From positions 401,829-465,828 of the forward strand of contig NZ_LMCQ01000012.1 of NCBI RefSeq assembly GCF_001424835.1: a stretch of 64,000 nucleotides of DNA, given 5' to 3'. Under the pieces are notes generated by a model that worked only from the letters and a program-made list of their open reading frames with translations, made no database searches and was not told where the DNA came from. Shown here one piece after another: positions 26,516 through 34,519 of the stretch. The stretch is from Variovorax sp. Root318D1. GTDB lineage: Bacteria > Pseudomonadota > Gammaproteobacteria > Burkholderiales > Burkholderiaceae_C. The stretch's first letter is position 1. Each line of letters starts with the position of its first letter. The translations under genes and the position numbers were made by a program.

Positions 26516-26836
26516 CTACTCGACCGGCAGCTTCACAGGCCCGCTCGCCCTCAACCGCAGCGCATTGGTGATGACCGACGCCGAACTCAGGCTCATCGCC
26601 AGTGCCGCAATCATCGGCGACAGCAGCCATCCCGTGAATGGATACAGTGCGCCCGCGGCCAGGGGGACGCCCAGCGCGTTGTAGATGAACGCGAAGCCCA
26701 GGTTCTGCTTCATGTTGGCGATGGTCTGCTCGGAGACGATGCGCGCCTGCGCGATGCCGCGCAGGTCGCCCTTGACCAGCGTGACCTGCGCGCTGTTCAT
26801 GGCCACGTCGGTGCCGGTGCCCATTGCCACGCCCAC
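26516..26836 (-). pseudogene. C-terminal remnant of a copper-exporting P-type ATPase (CopA-like)
   Basis: These 106 codons match only the end of a heavy-metal P1B ATPase. The hinge sequence [20 protein letters not shown] is followed by the last two membrane helices with the family residues [10 protein letters not shown] and [10 protein letters not shown]-type sequence. Everything upstream (metal-binding domains, phosphorylation motif DKTGT, most helices) is gone. The homology stops abruptly near 26836, and a stop codon lies a few codons upstream in the same frame. It is too short to be a working pump. Confidence 0.85.
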
Positions 26837-26918
26837 GGATGTTCGTCGTTCATTCGAATTCTCCAGCGGGAAGAGACTGCGCGCGCCGCGAGGGCGCCAG
26901 GCAGGCGAGGTTCGAGGG

Positions 26919-27032
26919 TCAGCCTCCGGTCAGGTAGGCCTCCAGACAATCGCGCCGGCCTCCGGCGGCTTCGGCGGACAGTCTGCTTGCGCAGTGGCCG
27001 CAAGTCACCGACTGAATCTCGAACTCTTGCAT
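26919..27032 (-). pseudogene. Truncated CopZ-like heavy-metal-binding protein
   Basis: An ATG with a good ribosome-binding site (AAAGGAG) opens a 37-residue frame starting MQEFEIQSVTCGHCASRL, the first strand and metal-binding loop (TCGHC) of a copper chaperone (HMA domain). A normal HMA protein has about 65-70 residues; here the sequence leaves the family after residue 18 and stops at residue 37. With the ATPase remnant downstream and an operator-like site upstream it looks like the front end of a deleted copper operon. Confidence 0.65.
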
Positions 27033-27070
27033 GGCAACTCCTTTGTCGAAAGCGGATTTCAGTTTCAGGG

Positions 27071-27092
27071 TTGACATCGTGGCAAGGTCAAG
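27071..27092 (-). promoter_or_regulatory. CueR/HmrR-type operator remnant
   Basis: Read on the minus strand, this site has arms TTGAC and GTCAA separated by 11 nt and contains ACCTTGCCACGATG, resembling MerR-family copper-regulator sites in which TTGCC faces GGCAA inside a stretched promoter spacer. The right half is imperfect and no good -10 box follows. It lies 39 nt upstream of the CopZ-like start. Confidence 0.45.
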
Positions 27093-27160
27093 CCTGTTCT
27101 CCCCGTCTTTCGCTTGAGGTCTACGGCCTCTCTCACAACTCTTCCCTGGAATCCTTGCCC

Positions 27161-27907
27161 ATGTCCCCAGTTAGTCGCCATCTCCTGAGCGTTGCGCTGC
27201 TCGCGGCTTCAACAGTCCACGCCCAGGCGTTGGACTACGACCATCAGGAAAGCTGGAAGGCGGTTCACGACAGCGCACAGTCGCCCATCGATATCCCCAC
27301 CCGCGAAGCCCGGCCCGGCGACTCGCTCGAGCCCCAGGACATTCGCCTGAGCAACGTTCGCGCAGAGCTCGACGTCGTCGACAACGGACATGCGGTGGAG
27401 GTCGAGGCAAAGGGGCCGGATGCGATCATTCGCGGCCGGCACTTCAAGCTGCTGCAGTTCCACTTCCATGCCGAAAGCGAGCACACGCTGGACGGCAAGC
27501 ACTTCCCGCTCGAAGGGCATTTCGTATTCCGTGCCGCTGACGGCCGCCTGGCCGTGGTGGGCGTCATGTACCGCGAAGGCCCGGCCAATCCGCTGGCGGC
27601 CAAGGTGCTGGGGGCGCTCGAGAAGGAAGGCCGCGGCGAGCTGTCCAAGGCCGATATCTCCGTTCTCCTGCCCAAGGACAAGGCCTACTACCACTACCTG
27701 GGCTCGCTGACCACGCCGCCGCTGACGGAAAACGTCGAGTGGTATGTGCTGCAGGCCCCGGTGTCGTTGGCGCCCTCCCAGATTGCGCAGTTCCGCGCGC
27801 ACTACGCCCACAACAACCGGAAACTGCAGGAACTCAACGGGCGTCCGCTGATCCGCTTTCCGTCGGTGTCCCTGACGGCAAATCGCACAGCCTCCGCCAG
27901 TCGCTGA
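27161..27907 (+). CDS. Alpha-class carbonic anhydrase, periplasmic
   Basis: This 248-residue protein has a signal peptide (residues 1-22, ending VHAQA) and an alpha-carbonic anhydrase domain. The first two zinc ligands lie in LQFHFHAESEH and the third is the His in LEGHFVF. The Thr/Pro segment LTTPPLTENVEWYVL and SPIDI near the N-terminus are also typical. It interconverts CO2 and bicarbonate in the periplasm. The start at 27161 is chosen for the signal peptide. A terminator follows directly. Confidence 0.93.
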   Translation: MSPVSRHLLSVALLAASTVHAQALDYDHQESWKAVHDSAQSPIDIPTREARPGDSLEPQDIRLSNVRAELDVVDNGHAVEVEAKGPDAIIRGRHFKLLQFHFHAESEHTLDGKHFPLEGHFVFRAADGRLAVVGVMYREGPANPLAAKVLGALEKEGRGELSKADISVLLPKDKAYYHYLGSLTTPPLTENVEWYVLQAPVSLAPSQIAQFRAHYAHNNRKLQELNGRPLIRFPSVSLTANRTASASR

Positions 27908-27917
27908 ATGCCAAGCC

Positions 27918-27953
27918 AAAAAGCCCCCGGTTCTTCACGGAGCCGGGGGCTTT
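27918..27953. terminator. Bidirectional terminator between carbonic anhydrase and amidase genes
   Basis: A 12-bp stem (AAAAGCCCCCGG with CCGGGGGCTTTT) closes a 12-nt loop. T runs occur at both ends, so it can serve both convergent genes. Confidence 0.85.
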
Positions 27954-27974
27954 TCAGCTTCTGCGCTGCCTTTC

Positions 27975-29519
27975 TCAGACGGCCGAGACGCTTGCGGCTG
28001 CGGCAGTGGCCGCAGCCGCAGGGGCGCCGCCATGCGGCCCCGGTGGTGTCTTGACGATGGATGTGAGCGCAGGTTGCGCCGCACGCAAAGCCGCGAGATC
28101 GGGCCGGGGGCGGCGCAGTTGCGCATCGGCTGCAAATGACATCTCCATGGCGTGCGCCGCACCCAGCACCTGGTGGTCGGCCCGAAAGCCGCCCACGATC
28201 TGCAGCCCGAACGGCATGCCTGCGTGATCGACACCGCAGGGCAGCGAAAGCGCGGGATGCGTCGTCAGCGTGACGACATACGTCAGCGCGAGCCAGCGAT
28301 AGTAGTTTTCCTGCTTCTCGCCGTTGATGGTGTCCGCATAGAGCTGCGTCCACGGAAACGGTGACACCGGCGTGGTGGGCGAAAGAATCAGGTCGTAGTT
28401 GGCAAAGGTCGACTGGAAGCGCTTGATGAGCCGGGTCTGCTCAGCCTGCGCCCAGGCACTGTCGAGCAGACTCATCTGGGCACCCATCTCGTAGTTGGCA
28501 CGGGAGTTGGGCCCCAGGCTCGCCGGGTCGCGCTGGTACGCCGCGTGCATGCCGGCCACGAAAGCTTCGGCGCGCAGCACGTCGAAGCAGCGGTGCGCTT
28601 CACCCAGGTCGAGCGTCACTTCCTCGCAAGACTTGAACAAGTGCCGCATCGCGCCGATCTTCCGGCGCATCGTGGCGCGGATGTTGTCGTCCACAGCGCA
28701 GACGCCGAAGTCTTCGGTCCACGCCACGCGCAGCTTGCTCAGGTCGAGGTCGATGGGCTTTAAAAAGGACAGCGGGTCCAGCGGATAGCTCAGCGGATCG
28801 CCGGCGTGCATGCCCGCGGAGGCCGCCATTTGCAGGCACGCGTCTTCCACGGTGCGCCCCATGGGGCCGACGACGGAGATGGGTGTCCAGCCCAGCAGCT
28901 TTCGCACGCTGGGCACGATGCCCGGCGAAGGCCGAAAGCCGACCACGCCGCACTTGGCGGCCGGAATGCGCAGCGAACCGCCGGTGTCGGAGCCGGTGCA
29001 CACGGGCAGCATGTCGCAGGCCAGCGCCGCCGCCGAGCCGCCCGAGGAGCCGCCGGCATTCAGGTTCGGGTTGAACGGATTGCCGGTGGCGCCCCACACG
29101 TCATTGCGCGAGTTGGCGCCGGCGCCCATTTCGGGAACGTTGGTCTTGCCGGCCACGATGGCGCCGGCCCTGCGTAGGCGGGCCACCAGTTCGATGTCTT
29201 CCTCGGGCACGTGGTCGCGGAAGATGGCCGAGCCCCAGGTGGTGAGCAGGCCTTCCGTGGGCTCCAGGTCTTTCACGCCGAGTGGGAGACCGTGCAGCAG
29301 GCCCAGCGTATCGCCGCGCATGACGGCCGCTTCGGCCGCCTTGGCTTCGGTTCGCGCGCGGTCGAAGCAGGTCGCGGTCACCGCATTGACGAAGGGGTTC
29401 ACCCGCTCGATGCGCGCGATGCAGGCCTCCAGCAGATCGACCGGCGATACCGCCTTGCTGCCGATGAGGCGCCGCAGTTCGACGGCGGATTTTTCGACCA
29501 ATTCGTTGTGAGTGCTCAT
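27975..29519 (-). CDS. Amidase (amidase-signature family)
   Basis: This 514-residue cytosolic hydrolase shows the Ser-cisSer-Lys triad of the amidase signature family: the Lys in GLPLGVKDLEPT, the Gly/Ser-rich block NAGGSSGGSAAALA and the nucleophile Ser region GSDTGGSLRIPAA. The start MSTHNELVEK is preferred over an upstream extension that reads through a repeat. It follows a Bug-type binding-protein gene on the same strand, which suggests that the imported substrate is an amide or is made into one; the substrate is unknown. It ends in a long Ala-rich tail. Confidence 0.9.
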   Translation of the reverse strand: MSTHNELVEKSAVELRRLIGSKAVSPVDLLEACIARIERVNPFVNAVTATCFDRARTEAKAAEAAVMRGDTLGLLHGLPLGVKDLEPTEGLLTTWGSAIFRDHVPEEDIELVARLRRAGAIVAGKTNVPEMGAGANSRNDVWGATGNPFNPNLNAGGSSGGSAAALACDMLPVCTGSDTGGSLRIPAAKCGVVGFRPSPGIVPSVRKLLGWTPISVVGPMGRTVEDACLQMAASAGMHAGDPLSYPLDPLSFLKPIDLDLSKLRVAWTEDFGVCAVDDNIRATMRRKIGAMRHLFKSCEEVTLDLGEAHRCFDVLRAEAFVAGMHAAYQRDPASLGPNSRANYEMGAQMSLLDSAWAQAEQTRLIKRFQSTFANYDLILSPTTPVSPFPWTQLYADTINGEKQENYYRWLALTYVVTLTTHPALSLPCGVDHAGMPFGLQIVGGFRADHQVLGAAHAMEMSFAADAQLRRPRPDLAALRAAQPALTSIVKTPPGPHGGAPAAAATAAAASVSAV

Positions 29520-29572
29520 GTCGGTTGTTGTTTCGCTAGGCCCAGTCCAGTGCACCCGCGGAACGGGCTTTG

Positions 29573-29626
29573 CCCGGCCGCCGGGTGCGCCCCCCAGTGG
29601 GGGGAGGCGCCGAAGGCGCTTCGGGG
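29573..29626. repeat. GC-rich double-hairpin sequence between the Bug-receptor and amidase genes
   Basis: Two adjacent hairpins, CCCCCC-AGT-GGGGGG and GCGCC-GAA-GGCGC, follow a small CCCGG/CCGGG palindrome. I recall similar sequence as a dispersed repeat in Comamonadaceae, but there is no second copy in this window. It lies in the transcribed spacer of the pair and could affect mRNA stability or read-through into the amidase gene. Confidence 0.5.
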
Positions 29627-29635
29627 AGCGTTCAT

Positions 29636-30619
29636 TCAATCGGAGGTGATGTTGGCGCGCGCGGCAATGGCGCGCATCAAGGGCAGTTCCTTGCTGATCA
29701 GTTCGCTCACGGCGGCCGAATTGCTGTACGCCGGCTCCAGGCCCTGCGCGGTCAGCTTGGCCCGGGTGTCGGCGTCGGCGATGGTTGCGGCCAGCGCCTT
29801 CTCGAGCTTGGCCTTCACGTCGGCAGGCAGGCCCTTTGGCGCAGACACCACCAGCCAGCTGTCCATGTTGATGTCGGGATAACCGCTTTCGGCCAGCGTG
29901 GGCACGTCGGGCAACAGGGTGGAGCGCTTGGCCGTGGTCACCGCAATGGCCTTGATCTTGCCGTTCTTGAGCTGGGGGATGGCGGCGCTCACCGTGTCGA
30001 TGCTGAACGGAACCTGGCCGCCCATCAGGTCCGTCATGGCCGGGGCGCTGCCCTTGTAGGGAACGTGCGTCATCTTGAGGCCGGCGACATGGAGGATGGT
30101 TTCTCCCGCGAACTGGGACGTGGTGCCCGTGCCGTACGAGGCGTACGAATACTTGCCGGGCGATGCCTTCACGTAATCGACGAACTCCTTCACCGTCTTC
30201 ACCGGCACCTCGCTGTTCGCGAGCAGGATGAGGCCGACGCGTCCGACCAGTCCGATCTGGTCGAAGCTCTTGACCGGGTCGTACGGAAGATTCGATCGGA
30301 TGGCCGGGTTGACGGTGAACGTGGTGCCCGAGCTGACCAGCAGCGTGTAGCCGTCTGGCGCCGCCTTGGAGACGTAGCTCGCCCCGATCACCGTGCCGGC
30401 ACCTGCGCGGTTCTCGATGACCACGGGCTGCCCCAGTTCCTTGCCCAGGCGCTGGGCAATCACGCGCCCGTTCACGTCCGTGGCGCCGCCGGGCGGAAAG
30501 GGAATCACCAGGGTGACCGGACGCGTGGGAAATGCGGTTTCCGCGGCAACCGCTGCCAACGACGACAGTGCCAGGCAGGACATCAGCACCATGCGGGCGA
30601 AAGCGGGAATGCGTTTCAT
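29636..30619 (-). CDS. Bug/TctC-type tripartite tricarboxylate transporter substrate-binding protein
   Basis: This 327-residue periplasmic receptor has a signal peptide (cleavage near AAVAAETAFP) and the Bug-family marks: VTLVIPFPPGGATDVNGRVI, GQPVVIENRAGAGTVIGA and YGTGTTSQFAGE. Bug proteins bind carboxylates or related small molecules. No TctA/TctB membrane genes are nearby, as is common for Bug receptors in Burkholderiales. The start MKRIPAF has AGGAG just upstream. It shares its strand with the amidase and is divergent from a LysR gene. Confidence 0.92.
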   Translation of the reverse strand: MKRIPAFARMVLMSCLALSSLAAVAAETAFPTRPVTLVIPFPPGGATDVNGRVIAQRLGKELGQPVVIENRAGAGTVIGASYVSKAAPDGYTLLVSSGTTFTVNPAIRSNLPYDPVKSFDQIGLVGRVGLILLANSEVPVKTVKEFVDYVKASPGKYSYASYGTGTTSQFAGETILHVAGLKMTHVPYKGSAPAMTDLMGGQVPFSIDTVSAAIPQLKNGKIKAIAVTTAKRSTLLPDVPTLAESGYPDINMDSWLVVSAPKGLPADVKAKLEKALAATIADADTRAKLTAQGLEPAYSNSAAVSELISKELPLMRAIAARANITSD

Positions 30620-30744
30620 GAAGAGTTCTCCTGAGGGGACGGGACGCTGCAATAAAAGGCGAGACGGCGAAAGCGTGAAGCGGGGAGGCAGTCTCATCCT
30701 AGGAGCCATAGGCCGCTGCCACAAGCGCAATGTTTAGAATTGTG

Positions 30745-30763
30745 GATTGCCGTTTCGGCAATC
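30745..30763. promoter_or_regulatory. LysR-type operator (T-N11-A) between the Bug-receptor and lysR genes
   Basis: Perfect 8-bp arms GATTGCCG and CGGCAATC with a 3-nt centre contain a T-N11-A core (30748-30760). The site lies 43 nt upstream of the divergent lysR start, the usual place for autoregulation and control of the facing operon. Confidence 0.55.
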
Positions 30764-30805
30764 GACGCGCTGCGGTTTTCAGCAAACGATCGCGAAGGAG
30801 CAACC

Positions 30806-31720
30806 ATGTCGCTTCATGCACTTCAGGAGACGGCGGTCCGGTACTTTCTGGAGGTCGTCCGAACCGGCTCCGTCAAGGAGGCCGCGACCAAGCTCAACGT
30901 GGCTCCCTCCGCGGTCAGCCGGCAGGTGGCGCGCCTGGAGCGCGAGCTTGATACCCTGCTGTTCGAACGGCACGCGCGCGGCATGGTGCCGAATGCGGCC
31001 GGCGAGCTGCTGGCGGCGCATGCCAAGCGGGTGCAGCAGGACATCGAGCGGGTTGCCAGTGACATCGAGGGCTTGCGAGGCCTGCGCAGCGGGCGCGTGC
31101 GGGTGGCCAGCACAGAGGGCTTCGCCTTCGATTTCCTTCCGACGCTGATCTCGCGCTTTCGCAGCAAGCACGAAGGCATCCGCTTTCATCTGGAAGTCTG
31201 CCCGCCCAGTGACATTCCGGGCCGCATCCGCGACGGTGAGGCGGACGTCGGCATCACTTTGAGCGCGCTGCCCGAGCCGGGCATCAAGATCGAGCTGCGC
31301 CACCCGAGCCCGATCCTCGCGGTGATGGCCAACGACCATCCGCTGGCGGCGCAGCGCCAACTCTCGCTGCGACAAGTGGTGGGCTATCCGCTGGGCCTGC
31401 CGCCGCAGGACAGCTCGATCAGGCAACTGCTCGACATCAGCTGCAGCCGGCAAGGGTTGCGCTACATGCAGGCCATGTCCAGCAACCATGCGAATGCGCT
31501 GGTGAGTTTTGCCGCAGCGGGGCGCGGCATCATCGCGTTCTACGGTGAGCTGTCGATCCGAACGCTGCTGAAGTCCAAGGCGCTGGTCGCCATTCCGCTC
31601 AAGGACCGCGAAATGAACGAGCGCCACCTGGAGGTCGAGACATTGGCGGGCCGTTCGTTGCCCGACGCAGGAAAAGCCTTCGTGCGGTTTCTGACGGATG
31701 CCATCAAGGAAGCGGCCTGA
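30806..31720 (+). CDS. LysR-family transcriptional regulator (next to the Bug-receptor/amidase operon)
   Basis: This 304-residue regulator has an N-terminal winged helix-turn-helix (GSVKEAATKLNVAPSAVSRQ) at about residues 20-40 and a LysR substrate-binding domain from about residue 95. The ATG at 30806 follows GAAGGAG. It faces the receptor-amidase operon with 186 nt between starts and a good LysR-type operator there, so it most likely controls that operon in response to its substrate. Confidence 0.92.
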   Translation: MSLHALQETAVRYFLEVVRTGSVKEAATKLNVAPSAVSRQVARLERELDTLLFERHARGMVPNAAGELLAAHAKRVQQDIERVASDIEGLRGLRSGRVRVASTEGFAFDFLPTLISRFRSKHEGIRFHLEVCPPSDIPGRIRDGEADVGITLSALPEPGIKIELRHPSPILAVMANDHPLAAQRQLSLRQVVGYPLGLPPQDSSIRQLLDISCSRQGLRYMQAMSSNHANALVSFAAAGRGIIAFYGELSIRTLLKSKALVAIPLKDREMNERHLEVETLAGRSLPDAGKAFVRFLTDAIKEAA

Positions 31721-31875
31721 AAGCACTCCGCACAAGCGACTTGGCGAAGCCGCAAAAACGCTCGCAAATCCAAGAGGCACGCTGCGTGCGCTACACTCCG
31801 CGCCGCTTGCAGACGGCCTCAGCCGCTGCGCCGTCATTGGCAACATGACGAGAACAATCCTAAGGAAATTTTCAA

Positions 31876-32253
31876 GTGAACCGTATCGAACTGGTCGAAA
31901 AGATCGCCACCGCCCACACCGTCAGCAAGGCTGAAGCCGCACGCATCCTGGAAACCGTCACCGGCTCCATCATTGCCGCAGTGAAGAAGGGCGACCCCGT
32001 GCAGCTCATCGGCTTTGGCACCTTCAAGCAAGTGGCCCGCGCCGCGCGCACCGGCTTCAACCCCCAAGCCGGCGCCAAGATCAAGATCGCCGCGCAGAAG
32101 GTGCCCAAGTTCGTGCCGGGCGCCGCATTCAAGGCCGCCATCGACCCCAAGGCTGCAAAGCGCAAGGCCGACAAGGCAGCCGCCAAGCCCGTCGCCAAGA
32201 AGGCAGCGCCGGCCAAGAAGGCCGCCGCTCCCGCCAAGAAGGCCAAGAAGTAA
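31876..32253 (+). CDS. HU-family DNA-binding protein with a Lys/Ala/Pro histone H1-like tail
   Basis: This 125-residue nucleoid protein starts with GTG at 31876. Residues 1-90 are an HU/IHF fold (MNRIELVEKIATAHTVSKAE, then IGFGTFKQVARAARTGFNPQ). Residues about 95-125 form a tail of AKK and PAKKA repeats that resembles histone H1 C-termini. HU alone has about 90 residues, so the tail is an added DNA-compacting element, a form known in some beta- and deltaproteobacteria. Confidence 0.93.
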   Translation: MNRIELVEKIATAHTVSKAEAARILETVTGSIIAAVKKGDPVQLIGFGTFKQVARAARTGFNPQAGAKIKIAAQKVPKFVPGAAFKAAIDPKAAKRKADKAAAKPVAKKAAPAKKAAAPAKKAKK

Positions 32254-32302
32254 ATCGCGCAACGCGCAAGTTCGCGACAGCTGCAAGGCTGCCGCTGCGA
32301 CG

Positions 32303-32330
32303 ACGGCCCTTCGGGGCCGTTTTCTTTTTC
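32303..32330 (+). terminator. Intrinsic terminator after the HU gene
   Basis: A 7-bp stem (ACGGCCC and GGGCCGT) closes a stable TTCG tetraloop and is followed by a T-rich tract. It begins 50 nt after the HU stop and ends just before the convergent LysR gene. Confidence 0.85.
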
Positions 32331-32336
32331 AGGGCT

Positions 32337-33245
32337 TCAGTTGAGGGTGCCCAGCCGCGCGAGGATCAAGTCGTGCAGCGTCTGGGCCGCGACGGAAAGG
32401 CTTCCTTCCCGCCGCTGAACCAGGTAGATGGTGCGCGTCAGGCCGGGCAGCGGCAGTGGCCGGGTCACGAGGGTGTCGCGCCGGAAGTGAAACAGCGTGA
32501 GCTCCGGCACCACGCTGATGCCGATGCCCGCCTCCACCAGGCCCATGACGGTGGCCAGGTGCTCCACTTCGAACACCGCGTTGAGCCGGAGCGGATGCAG
32601 CGCGACATCGAGCGACTGGCGCACGCTGCTGTTGCGCGCCATCTGGATGAAGGGCCAGGGCGCGAGCTGCTTGGCCGTGAGCCGGGGCACCACGGCCAGG
32701 GGATGGTCCTTGCGGCACACCAGGTGAAAGCGGTCGTCGCAGAGCTTGCGCCCGCGCAGGTCGCTGGCCGCGGCCGCGCCGGCGCCTGTGGCCGCCAGCG
32801 CAAAGTCCGCTTGATGGCTGCGCAACTGGGCAATGCAGGCGTCCGACAGCGCATCGTGCAGCTCGACCGTGATCCCGGGCCAGGTCCGCATGAATTCCGC
32901 CAGGATGGCCGGCAGCCAGCCGGCCGCGAGCGAGGGCAGCGCCGCCACGCTCACGCGGCCCTTGCGCCGTTGGGCGTGGTCGGCCAGGTCGCCGATGGCA
33001 CCCTGCATGTCGTCCAGCAGGCGCCGCGCCGAAGGCTCGAACAGCAGCCCTTCGGGCGTGAGTTGCACGCTGCGGGTGTCGCGGTCGAACAGACGGGCGC
33101 CGAGCGTCTCTTCCAGCGTGCGGATCAGTGCGCTGAATGCGGGCTGCGACAGATGGCAGGTCTCTGCCGCCCGGGTGAAATTGCGCTGCTCGGCCAAGGC
33201 GGTGAACGCACGCAACTGGCGGCTGGAGAGGTCGGGCGCTGGCAT
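32337..33245 (-). CDS. LysR-family transcriptional regulator (divergent from the DctP-like gene)
   Basis: This 302-residue regulator has the helix-turn-helix at about residues 18-40 (RNFTRAAETCHLSQPAFSAL) and a full LysR effector domain, with RKDHPLAVVPRL and VEAGIGISVVPEL. The start MPAPDLSSRQ at 33245 is chosen by the domain start. Its promoter faces the binding-protein/c-di-GMP cluster across a 170-nt spacer that carries a perfect palindrome, so it may control that cluster as well as itself. Confidence 0.9.
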   Translation of the reverse strand: MPAPDLSSRQLRAFTALAEQRNFTRAAETCHLSQPAFSALIRTLEETLGARLFDRDTRSVQLTPEGLLFEPSARRLLDDMQGAIGDLADHAQRRKGRVSVAALPSLAAGWLPAILAEFMRTWPGITVELHDALSDACIAQLRSHQADFALAATGAGAAAASDLRGRKLCDDRFHLVCRKDHPLAVVPRLTAKQLAPWPFIQMARNSSVRQSLDVALHPLRLNAVFEVEHLATVMGLVEAGIGISVVPELTLFHFRRDTLVTRPLPLPGLTRTIYLVQRREGSLSVAAQTLHDLILARLGTLN

Positions 33246-33277
33246 CGGTCTGGAAAGTGGAGAAATGGTCCGCAGTT

Positions 33278-33289
33278 CCGAAATTTCGG
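33278..33289. promoter_or_regulatory. Palindrome CCGAAATTTCGG, possible LysR operator
   Basis: This perfect 12-bp palindrome lies 33 nt upstream of the minus-strand lysR start, in the spacer shared with the plus-strand DctP-like gene. Position and symmetry fit an operator; the exact T-N11-A form is not met. Confidence 0.4.
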
Positions 33290-33415
33290 TTCCCCGGCGC
33301 CTTGAATGGTATTCCTGTGCCCTGTACGCAACGGGCTTCGCGAACATGGACGGACAGGATGCTGGAATCGGGGTCTTGTGTAAAAAATTTGTGACTTCCG
33401 GCGCAATTCGGCATC

Positions 33416-34519
33416 ATGATCCGGGCCATGAAGTCCGGCGAAGCATCTTCTGCTCGGCAACGCGTCCTTTGGATGACGCAGGTTGCCGCTCTTTTTCTGG
33501 CTTTCGCAGCGACAAACAGCGAGGCCCAGCAATCCGCGTCCGCGCAAAGGCTGCGGATTGTGGGCGGCCTGGCCAGTGTGAGCCAGTACACGCTTCAGGA
33601 GGAGCCCTTCTGGAGCAAGGATCTGGCGCGCCTGAGCGGCGGCAAGTACAGCGCGACCATCGTCCCGTTCAACCAGGCCGGCGTGCCCGGACCGGAGATG
33701 CTCAATCTCATGCGGCTTGGCGTCATTCCTTTCGGCACCGCGCTGCTGACCCAGATCAGCAATGAGTACCCTGAACTGGGTACCCCGGACATCGCCGGCT
33801 TGAACCCCGACATGCCCACGCTGCGGCGGGTGATCGGCGCTTTCAGGCCCTACCTGGAAAAAACGCTGCGCGAGCGCCACGGCGTCGAGGTTCTTGCGGT
33901 GTATGTCTATCCGGCCCAGGTCATCTTCTGCAAGCAACCCGTGAAGCAACTCTCGGACATGGCGGGGCGGCGCATCCGCGTTTCGGGCAGCACGCAGGCC
34001 GATTTCGTCCGGGCGCTGAAGGGCGTGCCGGTGTTCACCGAATTCGCCGAACTCATGGCCAACATGAACTCGGAAAACACCGAGTGCGCGATCACGGGTG
34101 CGATGTCCGGCAACACGCTCGGCCTGCACAAGATCACCAGCTCTATCTACACAATGCCCATCAGCTGGGGCATCGCCGTGTTCGGCGCCAACACCGACGC
34201 ATGGAACGCGCTTCCTCAGGACTTGAAGCTCCTGTTGAAAACCGAGCTTCCCAAGCTCGAGGCGGCGGTATGGGCCGAATCGGAGCGCGACACCGGCAAC
34301 GGCATTGCGTGCAACACAGGTGCTTCGACATGCGTGAAGGGCACCAAGGGCGCCATGGTGGAGGCACGTCCTTCGGCGGATGACGAGCGCCGCAGGCGCG
34401 AGATCTTCGCCTCGAGCGTATTGACACGATGGGTACAGCGGTGCGGGGCGGTGTGCGCGGAGGTCTGGAACCAGACCGCGGGCCCCGTGGTGGGCATCAA
34501 GGCTCCCGTCGGACAGTGA
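33416..34519 (+). CDS. DctP-like TRAP-type substrate-binding protein
   Basis: This 367-residue exported protein has a signal peptide (cleavage near NSEAQQSA; the start could also be the ATG at 33428). It shows the DctP/TRAP receptor pattern: LRIVGGLASVSQYTL, GPEMLNLMRLGVIPFGTA, then LSDMAGRRIRVSGSTQADFV with the Arg that contacts a carboxylate in the family. The C-terminal part has four extra cysteines. No TRAP membrane genes are nearby. Its TGA overlaps the GTG start of the next gene, a GGDEF/EAL protein, so it may act as a sensor subunit rather than for uptake. Confidence 0.85.
   Translation: MIRAMKSGEASSARQRVLWMTQVAALFLAFAATNSEAQQSASAQRLRIVGGLASVSQYTLQEEPFWSKDLARLSGGKYSATIVPFNQAGVPGPEMLNLMRLGVIPFGTALLTQISNEYPELGTPDIAGLNPDMPTLRRVIGAFRPYLEKTLRERHGVEVLAVYVYPAQVIFCKQPVKQLSDMAGRRIRVSGSTQADFVRALKGVPVFTEFAELMANMNSENTECAITGAMSGNTLGLHKITSSIYTMPISWGIAVFGANTDAWNALPQDLKLLLKTELPKLEAAVWAESERDTGNGIACNTGASTCVKGTKGAMVEARPSADDERRRREIFASSVLTRWVQRCGAVCAEVWNQTAGPVVGIKAPVGQ

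Noticed and set aside
26797-27003. A 68-codon minus-strand frame across the copper remnant
   Set aside because: The product is Arg-rich and unrelated to any family; the HMA and ATPase remnants in the other frames explain the region.
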